64,000 bases of DNA from Myrica gale (GCA_963930655.1 OZ005602.1:23139840-23203839), one strand, 5' to 3'. Positions 45,371 to 57,899 are shown, counted from the first letter of the stretch. The notes: generated from the letters alone by a model not told the origin. A program made the numbers and translations.

Positions 45371-46263
45371 AATTTGGATAACAAATTAAAGAATCTTCTT
45401 TTCATTTTTCAATTCCTAGTGAAAAAATAATAACCTTATATGAACCCTTAAATAAAGGAGTAGCCCTACTATCATTTCCTTGGAACAAAAAGTATACAAT
45501 CATCCTTAGATCAATCTACTTTCTTAAAAAGTGGAGAAAAATTCTGGTGGAACCGGAATTCCGGTAATCGATCCCGATACCAGAATTCAGGTTTGGCATG
45601 AAGACAAGATTGTTCCTCTCGACCCCTATATTCGGTTAATATTGGAATCGAAATAGATTTTTTCCAAATTCAGAATTGAAAAATTTTGGAAACTTTTTAG
45701 AAATTCCAATTCTGGATATTTTTTTGAAAAAAAGGGTTTGAGTCCTTATTTTTTAAAAAATAGAAAATAAAATTAGTATGGCCAAAAAATTATTTGTTGT
45801 TGATATAAATTAAATAATATTATACCAAATAGCTAATTTATGATGGATAGAACACACTCAAAACGAAAGGGCTTAAATTCTAATTCATAAGCACAATTTA
45901 ACAAAAATAAAAGGTAAATTCATGTTCAAAATGCCTAAAAATAGTGTTCGGCCCATTATACTCCATATATAATTTGGCCAAAAACGGCCTAATTATTAGA
46001 GTCATAATTTTTGGTTTCCGATTTCGAAATTTTTTGTTTCGCATCTGGTATATTTTAAAAAGGAACCGGAATTGAAAAGGTGGTTCTGCTTAGTATCGAA
46101 ATAGGACCGAAATTAATCATCTAGTTCTATATGTTCTAGTACCCAGCCCTATACTTGCGACAAATCTCAAAAAAATTCATATCGCTTTTTGGTTTTGGTG
46201 TGTCTTATATATATATATATATATATATAGATCTTAGCAAAATGCAAATTCGAAATTATCTTT
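45371..46263. repeat. ~0.9-kb direct repeat, copy 1
   Basis: Matches 48288-49213 in the same orientation over nearly its whole length (aatttggataacaaatta at the start, gcaaattcgaaattatcttt at the end), with scattered substitutions and indels. Near its 3' end it has tagtacccagccctatac, which resembles a hAT-type terminus. Contains (AT)n at 46206-46229. No coding content. Confidence 0.88.
46206..46229. repeat. (TA)n microsatellite
   Basis: About twelve TA units inside direct-repeat copy 1; copy 2 has only a short tatatgtatatata there. Confidence 0.85.
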
Positions 46264-48287
46264 TGTGACACTTCTTCCCTAAATTTTACGATTTCTCTAA
46301 TTTCCTTGATTTCTCGTATTTCTCGTATTAATGATTATGATCGTGATCGTCTCTATTTTATCGATTTCTATGCATTCAAAATTCTTCTATTCTCGTATTA
46401 AAACCTTAGTATTCCTATTGCTTGATTTAAACACATGATATTTTTCCTAAGTATACTTCAATAGCTCATATTTAACATCTTATAAATATTAGATTTGATT
46501 TCTTGACACATAATTTATTCGGTTCTAATTGCTCTATTGGATTTCGGTATGCTTAATCTCTTTCCCTTTTCGTTCTCCTGTTTACATCTAAAATTTTTAC
46601 CTAGTGTCAATCTTGATTATTCTGTCACTAATCTCAGTTGATTAACTTTGTAACTTAGCTAATTATTTTGCTAACCTAAGTCTACTTTGATGTCATGTTG
46701 GTCTCACTCTCTCTCTCCTCCCTAGGTCACACGGCACACACAAGGAAATCTTGGTTTTGTCTTGTTCTCTTTGTCCTTTTCCCTTGTCTCATGTTTTTGC
46801 CCTTTGTTGCATGAATAGTAAGATGTAAAATTGGACCAACCGGTCATGCTTGCTTGCAATCACAATTGATGTGATTTTGAAGTGGATTTAGCTTATGTAA
46901 GTATCCTTAATCATCACCTAGGGGAGGGGGAGTGTGTCATTTGGCTCCTCCAGCCCTTATGCCGCCCAAGCAACCCAATCAAGGGGTTTGCTTGTGGCAG
47001 CCACCCCTTGACCTAATGATGGCAAGGTTGGCAATAAAAGCCAACCCTTGCCATGCATTCCTGACACCAACAGCCGGCCATTTGAGTTTGAGAGAGAGGA
47101 GTGAGTGCTGAGAGCATTCGGCCAAGAGGGAGAGGAAGAAGAGAAAGATGAGAAGAATGAGAGAAGGAAGGTGAAAACTTTCATGCCAATGTAAGTTGGC
47201 AGAGGGGTTCGGCCAAGACCTTGAACACTCTCTTGCACTACCTCTTCTCTACTTTCTCATCATCATTTCCCCTTCTTCTTAGCCTTAGATCAATTTCATT
47301 AACCAATAGATCTTATGTTAATAAGAGAACATCAAGAGCTACCCGAGATCACCAAGGTTAGGGTTTAGGTTCTTGTGTTTTGTTGAGGATGGATAACATG
47401 ATCGCTTGTGTTGATTGATCATGCTTATTTGTGTGCATAGAGTTGTGATTCAATGATGAACATGTTAGGGTTATGTTGGTTTCAAGGTGTTGCAAAAAGA
47501 AAGGTTCACAAGTGTCATGAAGTAAAACCTAATCTAGACACCTTGCATGTTAAGGCTTAATGAATATTTCTTGTAACATGTGTATAAGATTGCTTGCTGA
47601 GTTGGTTTGATTATTCAAAAGAGTTCTTGATGTGCTTTATGAGCTATGACAGTGGAGATAAGCCTAAGCTTGAGGCCTTATAGACCACGGGTTGGTCAAT
47701 GAAAATGATGTTGCATGTTGCACTCCATGGTTTTATGATACAATGTTATGCGTATGTGATATGAAATGGTATGCAATAATAAGTATGATGATGGTCAAGA
47801 GGCATGAAAGTATCCCTGATCAAGAAGAGGCCAAATGGGGCCAAAGAAAGGAGTCTTGAGCTCAAGAAAGAGGTTATGAAAGATGAAAGTATGAAAATGA
47901 TTCCTTGTGCATATTCTATGATGATGTTGCATAATGAACATTGTTTGTCTTTAATTTTCTTGAAGATTCCTTATGTTATGTGCTCTGTAAGTTCATATTT
48001 ATTGGTAGATTAGATGTATCATTAGCCTAAAGTTTCTAAATACGATGATTGATCAAATGCATGAAAACTTAGCTAGGGTTTTTAGTAAAATATAGAAACT
48101 GTCCAAATCAACCCTAAGATTCACAATAAATTTTTGCATAAAAATTTACATATAACATCCTTATCTAATATTATGATATCTGTAAAAATTTCAGTCCAAA
48201 ATGATGAAGTAAAAGGTCAAAAATGCCCCTGGAGGTCTCTGAGGGCAAATTTGACATTTTGCCTAATTTGTTAGGGTAAAAAGGTCC
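46264..48287 (+). mobile_element. possible gypsy-type LTR or other insertion between the direct repeats
   Basis: A 2-kb non-coding segment that begins TGTGACACTTC exactly where direct-repeat copy 1 stops. It contains a promoter-like stretch (ggcaataaaagcc followed by a GA-rich leader at 47090-47170) and ends near ggtcaaaaatgcccc...gggtaaaaaggtcc. This is the general look of a large plant gypsy LTR. No second LTR, CA end or target duplication could be shown. Confidence 0.35.
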
Positions 48288-49213
48288 AATTTGGATAACA
48301 AATTAAAGAATATTCTTTTCATTTTTCAATTCCTAGTGGAAAAATAATAACCTTATATGAATCCTTAAAGAAAGGAGTAGCCCTACTATCATTTCCTTGG
48401 AACAAAAAATATACAATCATCCTTAGATCAATCTACTTGCTTAAGAGTGGAGAAAAATTATGGTGGAAATCGGAATTCTGGTCATCGGTCCCGATACCAT
48501 AATTCAGGTTTGGCATGAAGACAAGACTGTTCCTCTCGAGCCCCTATACTCGGTTAATAACGGAATCGGATTAGATTTTTTCCAAATTTAGAACCGAAAA
48601 ATTTTGGAAGCTTTTCGGAAATTTCAGTTTTGGATATTTTTTTGAAAAAAAGGTTTGTCCTTATTTTTAAAAATAGAAAATAAAATTAGTATGGCCAAGA
48701 ATTTATTTGTTGTTGACAGAAATTATCAAGTAACAAAATTACATGCATTTTGGATGAATGTTTATTTTAATCTTGTTATTTGACAGAAATAAGTAATTTA
48801 TGATGGATAGAACACACTCAAAATGAAAGGGCTTAAATTCTAATTCATAAGCACAATTTAACAAAAATAAATGGTACGTTCATGTTCAAAATGCCTAAAA
48901 ATAGTGTTCGGCCCATTAGGCTTCATATATAATTTGGCCGGCCTAATTATTAGTCATAATTTTTGGTTTCTGATTTCGAAATTTTTGATTTCGCATATGG
49001 TTTTATTTTAAAATGGAACCAAAATTGAAAAGGTGGTTCTGCTTAGTATCAAAATCAGGACCGAAATTAATCGTCTAGCTCTATCCGTTCTAGTACTCAA
49101 CCCTATACTTGCGACAAATCTCAAAAAAATTGATATCGCTTTTTGGTTTTGGTGTATCTTATATGTATATATACTAGATCTTAGCAAAACATTTGCAAAT
49201 TCGAAATTATCTT
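48288..49213. repeat. ~0.9-kb direct repeat, copy 2
   Basis: Partner of 45371-46263. It differs by substitutions plus an insertion near 48725-48790 that reads acaaaattacatgcattttg and is flanked by a short repeat of ttgacagaaat. Confidence 0.88.
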
Positions 49214-50926
49214 TGTTGATCATTTTCCGTTAATTTTTCTCAGTATTAAAAGACACTATAATATATAAAACACCACAATCTCTACAGGCCGAGAGTATCA
49301 GAATAATTTTATATAATAATTGAGATTAAAATTTAGAAATTGATTATAGGATATTTGATGTTTAACTTATCAATCGGATTGACCGTTTTGGCTGTCAAGC
49401 AGCACTCAGGACATTATTTAGAAGGAGTGCAAAGTGTCGGGCCCTCAAACTCCGTGAGTGTAAAATGTAATTAATCATTTTTTAATATCAAAAGTAAAAT
49501 GAACAAATAAGTTAATATGTGATTGAAATTTTAATTCGTTTTAATGGATAAATAAATGACGGGTGCAAATTAAAGAAAATTAGAACTACATTGGTGAAAT
49601 GTGTCAAAATTAAAAGAATACAGTGTAAAACATCAAACCTAAACCGTATAGGTGCAAAGTACAGTTAACTTTTTTTTTTTGGGTCTCTTTCAAAGTCTTT
49701 TGTATAATGTTGTCTTTTGGACATTCCTTGATGCTGGGTTCTCGGCCCGATTTAGATTGCTACGGCCACTTAGCCCATTACTTTTTTAGTGAACATGACT
49801 TACAAGCCCAGTACGGAAACCTCAATAAGGAACAAAAAAGTTGTTCTGTTGTGGTCAGGAAATGAGACAGAGCAGTAACGGCAGGAATGAAGTCTTGGGG
49901 GGGCAAAGTCATGAAGTTGTAGAAATATTTTGAACATCAAAAATAAATTTACAATTAAACATTCAAATTTTCAAAAAAATTAATATTATATCCTACATAT
50001 TTTCACACAAACTCTAATATATTTTAAAAAATATAGCATTAAATCATTATGCACGTTCATCAACCAATAATTATATGAAAAATAATATAAATATTTACTC
50101 TAGATTGAAATTAGCAATATAAAGGAGGGAAAAATTGAGATCGAAAGAGATTTTAAGTTAAAAAAAGAAAATAAACTTATATAAACCAAAACAACATCAA
50201 AAGAAACAAAGAAAAAAATCAAGTTAAAAGTTGTCATATGTAAAGTCATAGAAAAAATTTGGTGGGTTAATTAGGTGATTTATTTAAGTTAACTTTTTCA
50301 AAGGAGGCAAATCGATAGTTTTTTTTTAAAAAGTGTAATTTAGAGAAATAAATAACAAAATAGAAACAAAAACTGGTATTTATGTCATAAAATAAATTGC
50401 ATTACTTAGTGAAACTTTAATTCTATTAGCATTTTCTTGTTATTTTAAAAGATATTGTAATTCATTTCTATTTGTTGTCATTTTAAAAGGTATGATTTTG
50501 AAAGCATTAAGTTTGTCTCATTCATTTTGCGGGATAAATGGTATTTAAATGGGTAAAAAATGATAGTATTTTTTATTTTACAAAAAAGATTTTTTTTCAA
50601 AATATTTAGAGAGCAAAATGATATTTGAAAGTGTAAAATTATGATAAGTTAATATTTTTTACCTTAAAAATGTGTAGCCCCCTAAATTTGCCCCTCATGT
50701 CACAGAGAGAGAAGAATGGAAGCCCAAAATATCCAAATACGAAAAAACACCAGCCCAATTCTATTGTGTCGGGCACTTGGTGTTACGTCGATCTTCTCTC
50801 GGCAACTGAATCCCTCTTTATAAAACGACGACGTGCCGGCGAATACTATACTAGGAGTCGAAGTTTAAACTCCGGTCGTTGGGAGAAAACAACGTCTGTA
50901 GATCGCCTGGCGAAGAGGAGGAGGTC
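49214..50926. other. spacer and 5' region of the ssSPT gene
   Basis: AT-rich, MITE-like words at ~49930-50060 and words of the gtgcaaagt type near 49440-49670. The last 200 bases are less AT-rich and are the probable promoter/5' leader of the ssSPT gene. No other gene seen. Confidence 0.5.
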
Positions 50927-51810
50927 ATGTCAGGTACGAACCCTAGCCCTGACCCTGAGTCTGACCATGGCTCTTCATTCACCGTCAATAGATTTGATTA
51001 TTAATTCATTATGGGTTGTCCCGTTTTGCTGATATGGGTGAATTGTTGAATTGCTTTAGAGAGAACTAACCAGTTCACAAAAAGAGAGGGTTTAAGCGTA
51101 AGTGCATGAGTTTTTATGCCATTCAACGGAAAATTTTTGTTGGCTAATAAGCTGACCCAATGTGTTGAGAGTTACATATAGGTTTCTTTGAGTTTAACTC
51201 TTTGTGTCTAATGTTAGGTGTTTTTCTTTTCAATTTTTATAAATTTGACTTTTTTTTAGTTGTAGATTCAAGGTTGCTCATCTCTGTCTTAGATTGACTG
51301 CGGCAATATGCTTGTTGTTTACAGATATCAAAGCTATGAACTGGGTTCAGCGCAAGATCTATCTTTACAATGTAACTTTTGGCCTCTACATGTTGGATTG
51401 GTGGGAGCGTTATCTTTTCAGTATCCTCTGTTGGACCCTTCTCTGCAAGGATCTGCTCGATATACCATGTTTTCCTACTACATGTTACAATTCCATGAAG
51501 ATTTTATTGGTCTACATGCTACTCTGATGTTTTGGAACCAACCATTAGCTAAACCATAGTATGATTCGTTATGGGGCAACCATCTTACTTATGTTTTTTT
51601 TTTTAAGGTTGATACACAAAAGAGTCATAAGTGTTATTGGTTTTATGATTTTATCTCCCAGCATTTCATCATTTTTCTTTCCTCTTTGTATGTTGGCGTG
51701 ATAGTTCACTTGTGAGTTCCTAAATTTCTCAAGATACGATGGTAATCGTGTTGATGTGGTTCGTTCTGTACAATGGGTCACAATATGTAGCTGAGTTCTG
51801 CAGGAGGTAA
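50927..51810 (+). CDS. ssSPT: small subunit of serine palmitoyltransferase (ssSPT)
   Basis: ssSPT proteins are tiny ER membrane proteins that bind the LCB1/LCB2 heterodimer and stimulate the first step of sphingolipid synthesis (serine + palmitoyl-CoA). The key block MNWVQRKIYLYNVTFGLYML, followed by DWWERYLF, is the plant ssSPT signature. Model: exon 1 50927-50933 (ATG TCA G only), exon 2 51325-51420, exon 3 51734-51810, phases consistent, 59 residues. Exon 3 encodes the hydrophobic transmembrane segment (MVIVLMWFVLYNGS) and the end CRR-stop. Translation may instead start at the internal ATG of MNWVQ (51336), giving 53 residues; family members often start there. The C-terminus is slightly shorter than in relatives as I know them. 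The exons are far too short for ordinary ORF searches; recognition rests on the family motif and splice phases. Confidence 0.88.
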
Positions 51811-53998
51811 CATAAGAACTTTTTTTTAATCTGTGGTGCCTTTATTGAAGGTGCCTTATGTAGCATTTTACTGTTTCATAAATTCTCGGCCAGGTAATTG
51901 TTTATCATGGAACCACACCTTTCACATGGTGTTTGTGACATACTTTTGAACAAGTAGGGGCACCAAATGGCTAATATCCCATATAATCAGTTAGGGATAT
52001 AACCAGCAAACTGTTGTTTGAAAGAGATGGAGTTTGGAGATTTTAAACTTCACTTTTTACACCATTGAAATGAAATAGAACATCTACATCCTCCATTTTG
52101 CTCAATCAATGAAGTATGATCTGGTCATTTACCATCGATACATTCTAGTACACTTACAGCCAGTCAGCTACGCCTCTTCGATTAATTGAGTGCCTAATAT
52201 TGATTCTCAAAATTGAAGTATTCTAAATCTCTCTCTCTGAAAGTAATCCAATGTACTTTACTTATAATCTATGTAAAAGGAATTGGAGTTTTTAATTTTC
52301 TTTTCAATTTCTATTTCAGGCATCTATAGTGAAGCTCAGAACTCAAATCAACTTGAGGGTGGCAAGGGCAAGTTTGTTATAGAAGACATAATGCTTGCCG
52401 AAGCATATATCTTCTTATTGTAATGGACTTGGGAGTGTCTTACGTTTTGTACAGACAACCATGCATGTACTCCATGTAATTGTTTTTCACTTTTGTTGTG
52501 AGGATATTCAAACCATCTTCTTTTTGTTCCAACAATTTCCGTATGGTAAGATTTATACAATTAATATGCTGTGGTACATTGATTTGCCATCATGAGGCTT
52601 TCAGACTCACTTGTAGCTGTCTCTCTGTCCTTGCACTGCCCTGAAATGTCCCTTCCGCCTCAATCCTCTGTTTTGTAGATATGCCAGCCGGCTATATTCT
52701 TCTTCCCTATACCTCCCTTGACGTGAGTAATGGAAATGCACGACTTATGAACATGCAAGCTCAATCTCTGAGCTTTGACATTGTGCTAGACGAGACATGA
52801 AACCTCCTATGAGAAATCATAGTTTTTCAGAGTAGGAACATCAAACATGCCTCCATCGATACAGAACTGTGATTTTCACGAGGGACTGTTAAACCATTTA
52901 TCTCAAAAAATTTAAGTCAATGGGATTAAGTGAACTTAATTACTTAAATTGTAATTTTAGGGACTGGCCACAATAGATGGAGAACCATTATGTTAAGAAG
53001 AGAAACCTTTTCTTCCACCTATGCAGAATCATGACTGCCAACCTCCAGGACAGGGACAAGCTTCAATTCAAACTTTGGCGGCTTGGCCCATTGCTCCCAA
53101 AGCAGAATCGTGATTTTGAAGACAAGGACATGGGAGGTGTCCGATCAGGAGCTAGTCGAAACCAAGATAAGAATAATGTAGGTATGCCAATTTGTTGTTG
53201 CAAAAATGTGCCGAGGCCTGGATACTCAGGCCAGCAGGTCCAGGAAAAGGCCATAATAATGTAGTGCTTCCAAAATTTTCAAACCGACTCCGTGGAGATT
53301 TTCTCACTACAGCTGTTAACAAATCATAAATTAGTCTGTCCCAAAGAAAGTTTTGTTTCTCGTTTGGGCAAATAACAATGGATATCATTATTCTAACAGT
53401 AAATTAGACCTTTCTTTGATTTTGTGAACTTGATTTTTGTGAAATTTGTAAAAAAAAAGTTGTTAAAAAATTTTGGTACAATAATTTTTATTGGAGTTTA
53501 AAAATTAAAGGAGAAAAAGATTTGATATTTTTTTTATAAAAATTTATTGAAGTTCGGTGTGAAAATGGGATGAAATTTGAGTGAAAATTTTAGGCTATGT
53601 TTGGTTTGGTTTTGAAAACATGTTTTGTTGGAGGTAGTGTAGATTCTTTTCGGATTGGTGAAAAGTTGTTAGAGTTTATAAAAAGTTTGTTAAGTTTGTA
53701 GAAATGTGTTGGAATTGATGAAAATGTGATTGTGAAAATGTTTTTAGAAAAAAAAATTATAGCCAAACATAGCCTTAAAATTTTAATGTTTGGTTATAAG
53801 TTTTTGAAAATTTTCTTTGAAAACGTATTTTCAAAATATATACAGCATGAATATTTGAAGAAAAACAGGGTGGAGGTTATGTTCGTCATTTCGCTTATGA
53901 TTAGACTCGAAATTAGGGAAACATGAGATAGCGAAGAATATCAACCGTCCATTCGAAGATACAACATATCAACTGTCCAATGTCTCCTGCTCTCCCTC
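51811..53998. other. 3' flank of ssSPT and gene-free spacer
   Basis: No recognisable coding sequence on either strand; an open stretch at 52977-53264 has no family resemblance. Holds a MITE at 53593-53774 and AT-rich DNA at 53400-53590. Confidence 0.5.
53593..53774. mobile_element. Tourist-like (PIF/Harbinger) MITE
   Basis: A 182-bp element with perfect 12-bp terminal inverted repeats GGCTATGTTTGG/CCAAACATAGCC and the 3-bp target duplication TTA (53590-53592 and 53775-53777). Such TIR and TWA targets are typical of Tourist-like MITEs. Confidence 0.85.
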
Positions 53999-54005
53999 TA
54001 TAAAA
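53999..54005 (+). promoter_or_regulatory. TATA box upstream of the snoRNA
   Basis: TATAAAA about 400 bp before the snoRNA. Two telo-box cores on the minus strand follow (AAACCCTAAT at 54071-54080, AAACCCTA at 54101-54108). Telo-boxes are common in plant ribosomal-protein and snoRNA genes, so this looks like the start of the snoRNA host transcript. Confidence 0.5.
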
Positions 54006-54392
54006 AAGAACCACCGCAGCGCCGTGGTAAGTTCTATCTTCCAGTTTGCCCTCTCCTCTGTCAATAGGCAATTAGGGTTTCTCCACTACGTCCTGCAAAG
54101 TAGGGTTTCTCCACCGCATCTTCTCAGATCCCTCTCGGGTAACTTCAAACCCTTTTCGAGAACTAAAATTTTTGGATCCCCTGTTTCGATTTTCCTTGTT
54201 TGTCCGCAAGGCTTCATCATCTGGTCAGTGCGGATTACATCAATTCCCATAGGACTCGTTCCCTTGAAGCGATAGTGATCGTGTTGCTTTAATTCAGAAT
54301 CTCTACCTTAGTTTTTCTTTTCGTTGCTTGGGGAGAACAATGGAGCAGCTATATTTTTTCTTCTTTTTCTATTAAAAAAATATCTTTCTGGG

Positions 54393-54500
54393 GTAATCTA
54401 GTACGTACAACCGTGATGAGTCACTACAGACCTGTAATGATTTGCGGCAATGATCGCAAACTTATGAACATCTAAGGGACTGAGTTTCATGTTAGATTAC
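54393..54500 (+). ncRNA. box C/D snoRNA with two 18S rRNA guides (U25/snR56-like)
   Basis: Box C GTGATGA at 54413-54419, D'-like ATGA at 54437-54440, box D CTGA at 54480-54483. The element before D' (ACAGACCTGT, 54426-54435) is complementary to 18S rRNA ACAGGTCTGT, the site guided by human U25. The element before D (GAACATCTAAGGG, 54466-54478) is complementary to the neighbouring 18S sequence CCCTTAGATGTTC. By the fifth-base rule the targets are the G in ACA-G-GUCUG and the U in CCC-U-UAG. A perfect 8-bp outer stem (gtaatcta 54393-54400, tagattac 54493-54500) lies about 12 bases outside the boxes, so the mature RNA may be shorter than the span. It acts in the nucleolus with fibrillarin to 2'-O-methylate rRNA. 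Confidence 0.85.
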
Positions 54501-54971
54501 TCCCAGTATTTTTCTCCCTTTTTTCCTTAAAATTTTTTCTTAATTTTTAGATCTTGATTACGGGCTTCATTTTCAATCAAATTTCTTAATTTAGCTTGCA
54601 CTGAGATCCATCTGTGTTAGGCTATATGACCAATTGGAGCCCAGAGATTTGTTCAACTCGCTATCCTGTGCTTCCTCCATGTTGCATGAGGACGTCGGGG
54701 AACTACATTCTTGAAATTTAACTGAAGATTCTGGACATTTTTAGCTGGAAATAGTGAATAAATGAATCATAGATTCAACCTTAAGCGTTAGGTTAGTGCA
54801 GATTCTAATGAAAATTTTGTAAGATCACAGCGAGAAGAAAATTGGAAAGTTTTTTCTGCTAATTCCATTTGTTTGAATTTCTGTAAACCTTCCAGTTCCA
54901 GGTGCTTTGAATCTGTTCCTGTAAAATCAGCCGTGGATATTAACTTTTGGGTACCGAGGCCTATCAGTGGG
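54501..54971. other. downstream part of the snoRNA locus
   Basis: No second snoRNA could be supported. A sequence with tgagga...ctga (54690-54725) has poor box C and no rRNA-matching guide that I recognise. No protein-coding exon seen. Confidence 0.45.
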
Positions 54972-56240
54972 CAGGGCTGCATAACTCAGCTGTAGGTGCC
55001 GATTTTGGCCATTTCCGTCGGGTAAGTCGGCTTTTAAATAATTGTTACCTACAGTTATATCGTTAACGGTAAAAATCGACCCTTAGCGGTGGCAGTTTCC
55101 GGTTATTTTACATTCATATTGAGTCCTTTTTTAGCGCACTTGGTCCAATGTATTTTTTTCTTTTGGTCCATTAATGTCATATCAATAAAATCTAAACTAA
55201 CGAAATCCAAATTCTAAAATCAATAAAATTAAAGATAATCTTAAAAGATAAGATGAGAATTTAAAGTCGATGTTTATAAACTATTACCTTTTGAAAAATC
55301 AGTTTAGACCCTAACAACACTTAGAGGGAGGAGAATGTGTTTTTTCTCTAATTAACAAATAAATAACAATTTAAAAACATGTTCAAAATCTAGTAGTGTT
55401 TCTCTTGATTTCAAAAGGAAAATTCAAAAATTCAGCAATTTTTGAAACTCTTCGAATGTTTATGTTTCTGTCTGAAATTTTAATTGAGAGTTTGAGTGTT
55501 TGTCAAACACTAGTCAAACGTGGTGATTCTATCTGAATTTTTTCCAAGGGCACTCGAGCACTTGTCAAACGCTGGTCAAACGTGATGACTTTGTCTGAAT
55601 TTTAGAACTAAAATGTATTAGAAATTTGAATTAAAATTTAATTGAGTGACTGATTTTGCAAGCATGATATAAGTTTAATAGTGATTTGTCAATTTTAGAA
55701 ATTTAGACAATTTGTTAAAAATTCATAAAAACTCATACATTGATTTTAAAATTTTTCGCGGTAGAATCTCGACCTCTTGACTTATATTATGCGATGTACT
55801 TATCAAAATTTGGTATTAAACTCTTTAATTATGATTTCAATGCTTTCATATATACCCTTTTAAATACAATAAATTTGTAATTTTTTCTACCAAAATTCTA
55901 AATAACTAGTTCATTCACCTAGCAAGCTTCTCTGTAACAAACTTGAATGTAAGTATTTTATTAGACAAAACCAACAACAAATCTCAAATATTCAGATAAA
56001 ATTAAACTATTGAGTAGACCTTGTCATGCTTTTAGAATACTACGTCTTCACGTGAAACTAAATTATTGAATAGAAACTAAACTAAAAAAATTAAAAAAAA
56101 AAGTCTCGGTTTCCCAGTACCCAATTTTTAAAAAAACTAAACCTACACAGATTCCTATTAGATCGGATATCGGAAAGCCGGTACAGGTATCGATACTGGT
56201 ACGGTGCTACCGGAATTTTCCGGTTCATTTTGCAGCACTA
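54972..56240. mobile_element. hAT-like non-autonomous transposon
   Basis: The left end reads CAGGGCTGCATAA, and the right end on the other strand TAGTGCTGCAAAA, an imperfect inverted repeat of the hAT C/TAG-N-G type. Flanks TCAGTGGG (54964-54971) and TCAGTACA (56241-56248) match in five of eight bases and may be a decayed 8-bp target duplication. Subterminal sequence is rich in the words ccgg, cggt and gccgat, as in other plant non-autonomous hAT elements. No transposase frame. Confidence 0.5.
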
Positions 56241-57899
56241 TCAGTACAGACCGGAGATTGGAAAGAAAGTCGAAAGAGCTCTTTCGCCGTTTGGGTCAGG
56301 GAGGGCCGGAATCATATTTTTTGTTCAATCCTATTCCATAAAACCAACAGGGGAGGTCCCTCAATTGAGCCCGGACCAAGAGTTTGGGCCCAACTGGGCC
56401 AACATCTTTTGCTTGGAAACTATTAATTCAAAGCAAAACTGGGGTTTTCACTGATTGTTACTAAAATGAAATTAATTATCCAACATAAAATTGATGTTGG
56501 AAGTTTCAAATAGACCCTATTAAATATTATAGGAATAAATACCAATTTTTTTTCATTTTAAAATATTTTATCTGATTATTTAATAAATTTTAAAATTTAT
56601 AGACTAATAAGATAAAATGAGAAACTAATGGACGAGTTTTGGAGGATTTACCCCTAATTCTAATATATATTTTTATCAATATATTTTTACATAATTTTAA
56701 TAATTTTTTATACAAATTCTAATAAATATTTTTTAAAAAATTATAATAAATATTTTTTCTATACTTTTTACTTAACTTTAATTTTTTATTAAATAATTAA
56801 ACCAAATCATCTTCAATTTTTACAAAAAGAAATGTCCAGACTCGTTCTTTTAACACGTGAAGTTTGATTACTTCGTGCGCTGGAGTTTCAACCAGGAGGA
56901 CTCAAAAGCAAATACGACAAAACTCCTTTTCCTCGCAAGTCCCCCCATAAAACGTTCTTATGCAGAGATAATGAGAATGCCGACTGAGTTCTAAGAAAAG
57001 AAGGGAATTCCCGACCGAGTTAAACAAGACTCGTTCTTTTAACACGTGAATTTTGATCGAGTGTAATACTACAAGCGCTGGAGGTCATGTAATCACTAAT
57101 CATGGTCCATATTTTCCAGATTATCCAAATAATTTTGGGAATTCTTATAATTCTCAATTCTCTAATTATAATTCCATTAAATAGAAATATAATCCATCTC
57201 CCAATTCTAACACGAAATGAATGTAATTTTATAAGGAATATAATAACTATAAAGAATATGATAACTCTTATATAAAAGCAATTATTTTTTAAATAACATA
57301 TATTCTAACTTCTACCATCTTTAGTAGAAAGTCTCACCCCGGTTAAAAAGGTAGATGCTTTAGGCAAGTCGGTTCAAAAGGTACGTAATTTAGGCGGTGG
57401 CTTAAGTTAGGGTGGTACTTAAAAGGGAAAATAAAATTATATTTATATACAAACTTTGTTTTCTAAAATAATTTTAATATTAAGCTCCCAAAAATATTTT
57501 TATGCTGAAAGTGTATGTTTAACTCTGTTGGTGAAATATTTAATTTTTGTTGAAATTTGTAAAAAGTTGTAGAGAGGTGAATTGATATAATTTTCTAATA
57601 AAAAAATATTGAAGTTAGGTGAAGAAGTATGGAAAGAGAATATTTGTTGTAATTTTTTTTGAAGAGGTATTGGTGTTTGCGTTAAAAGTTGTTAGAAATT
57701 GTGTAAAAAATATTGATGTTTGTGTATGAATTTTTTAGATTTTATATATTCGTTTGTTGAATCCTATTGTATTCTAGAATAATTTTGCATACAAACATGC
57801 CACTCAATTTTTATTGATATGCCCCTCCTACGTACGAGACAACTATAAGTTTGGTGTACTTCAATAATTATTAATAGGGATAAATATATTTTTCACTCA

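Noticed and set aside
46957..47238. Minus-strand open frame, Ser/Pro-rich
   Set aside because: It is the complement of a GA-rich leader-like stretch inside the putative LTR; composition explains the open frame.
52977..53264. 95-residue open frame downstream of ssSPT
   Set aside because: No recognisable family, no matching splice context, and an overlapping open frame on the other strand; likely chance.
54688..54726. Second box C/D snoRNA after the U25-like one
   Set aside because: Box C is poor (tgagga) and the stretch before ctga has no rRNA match I can recognise.
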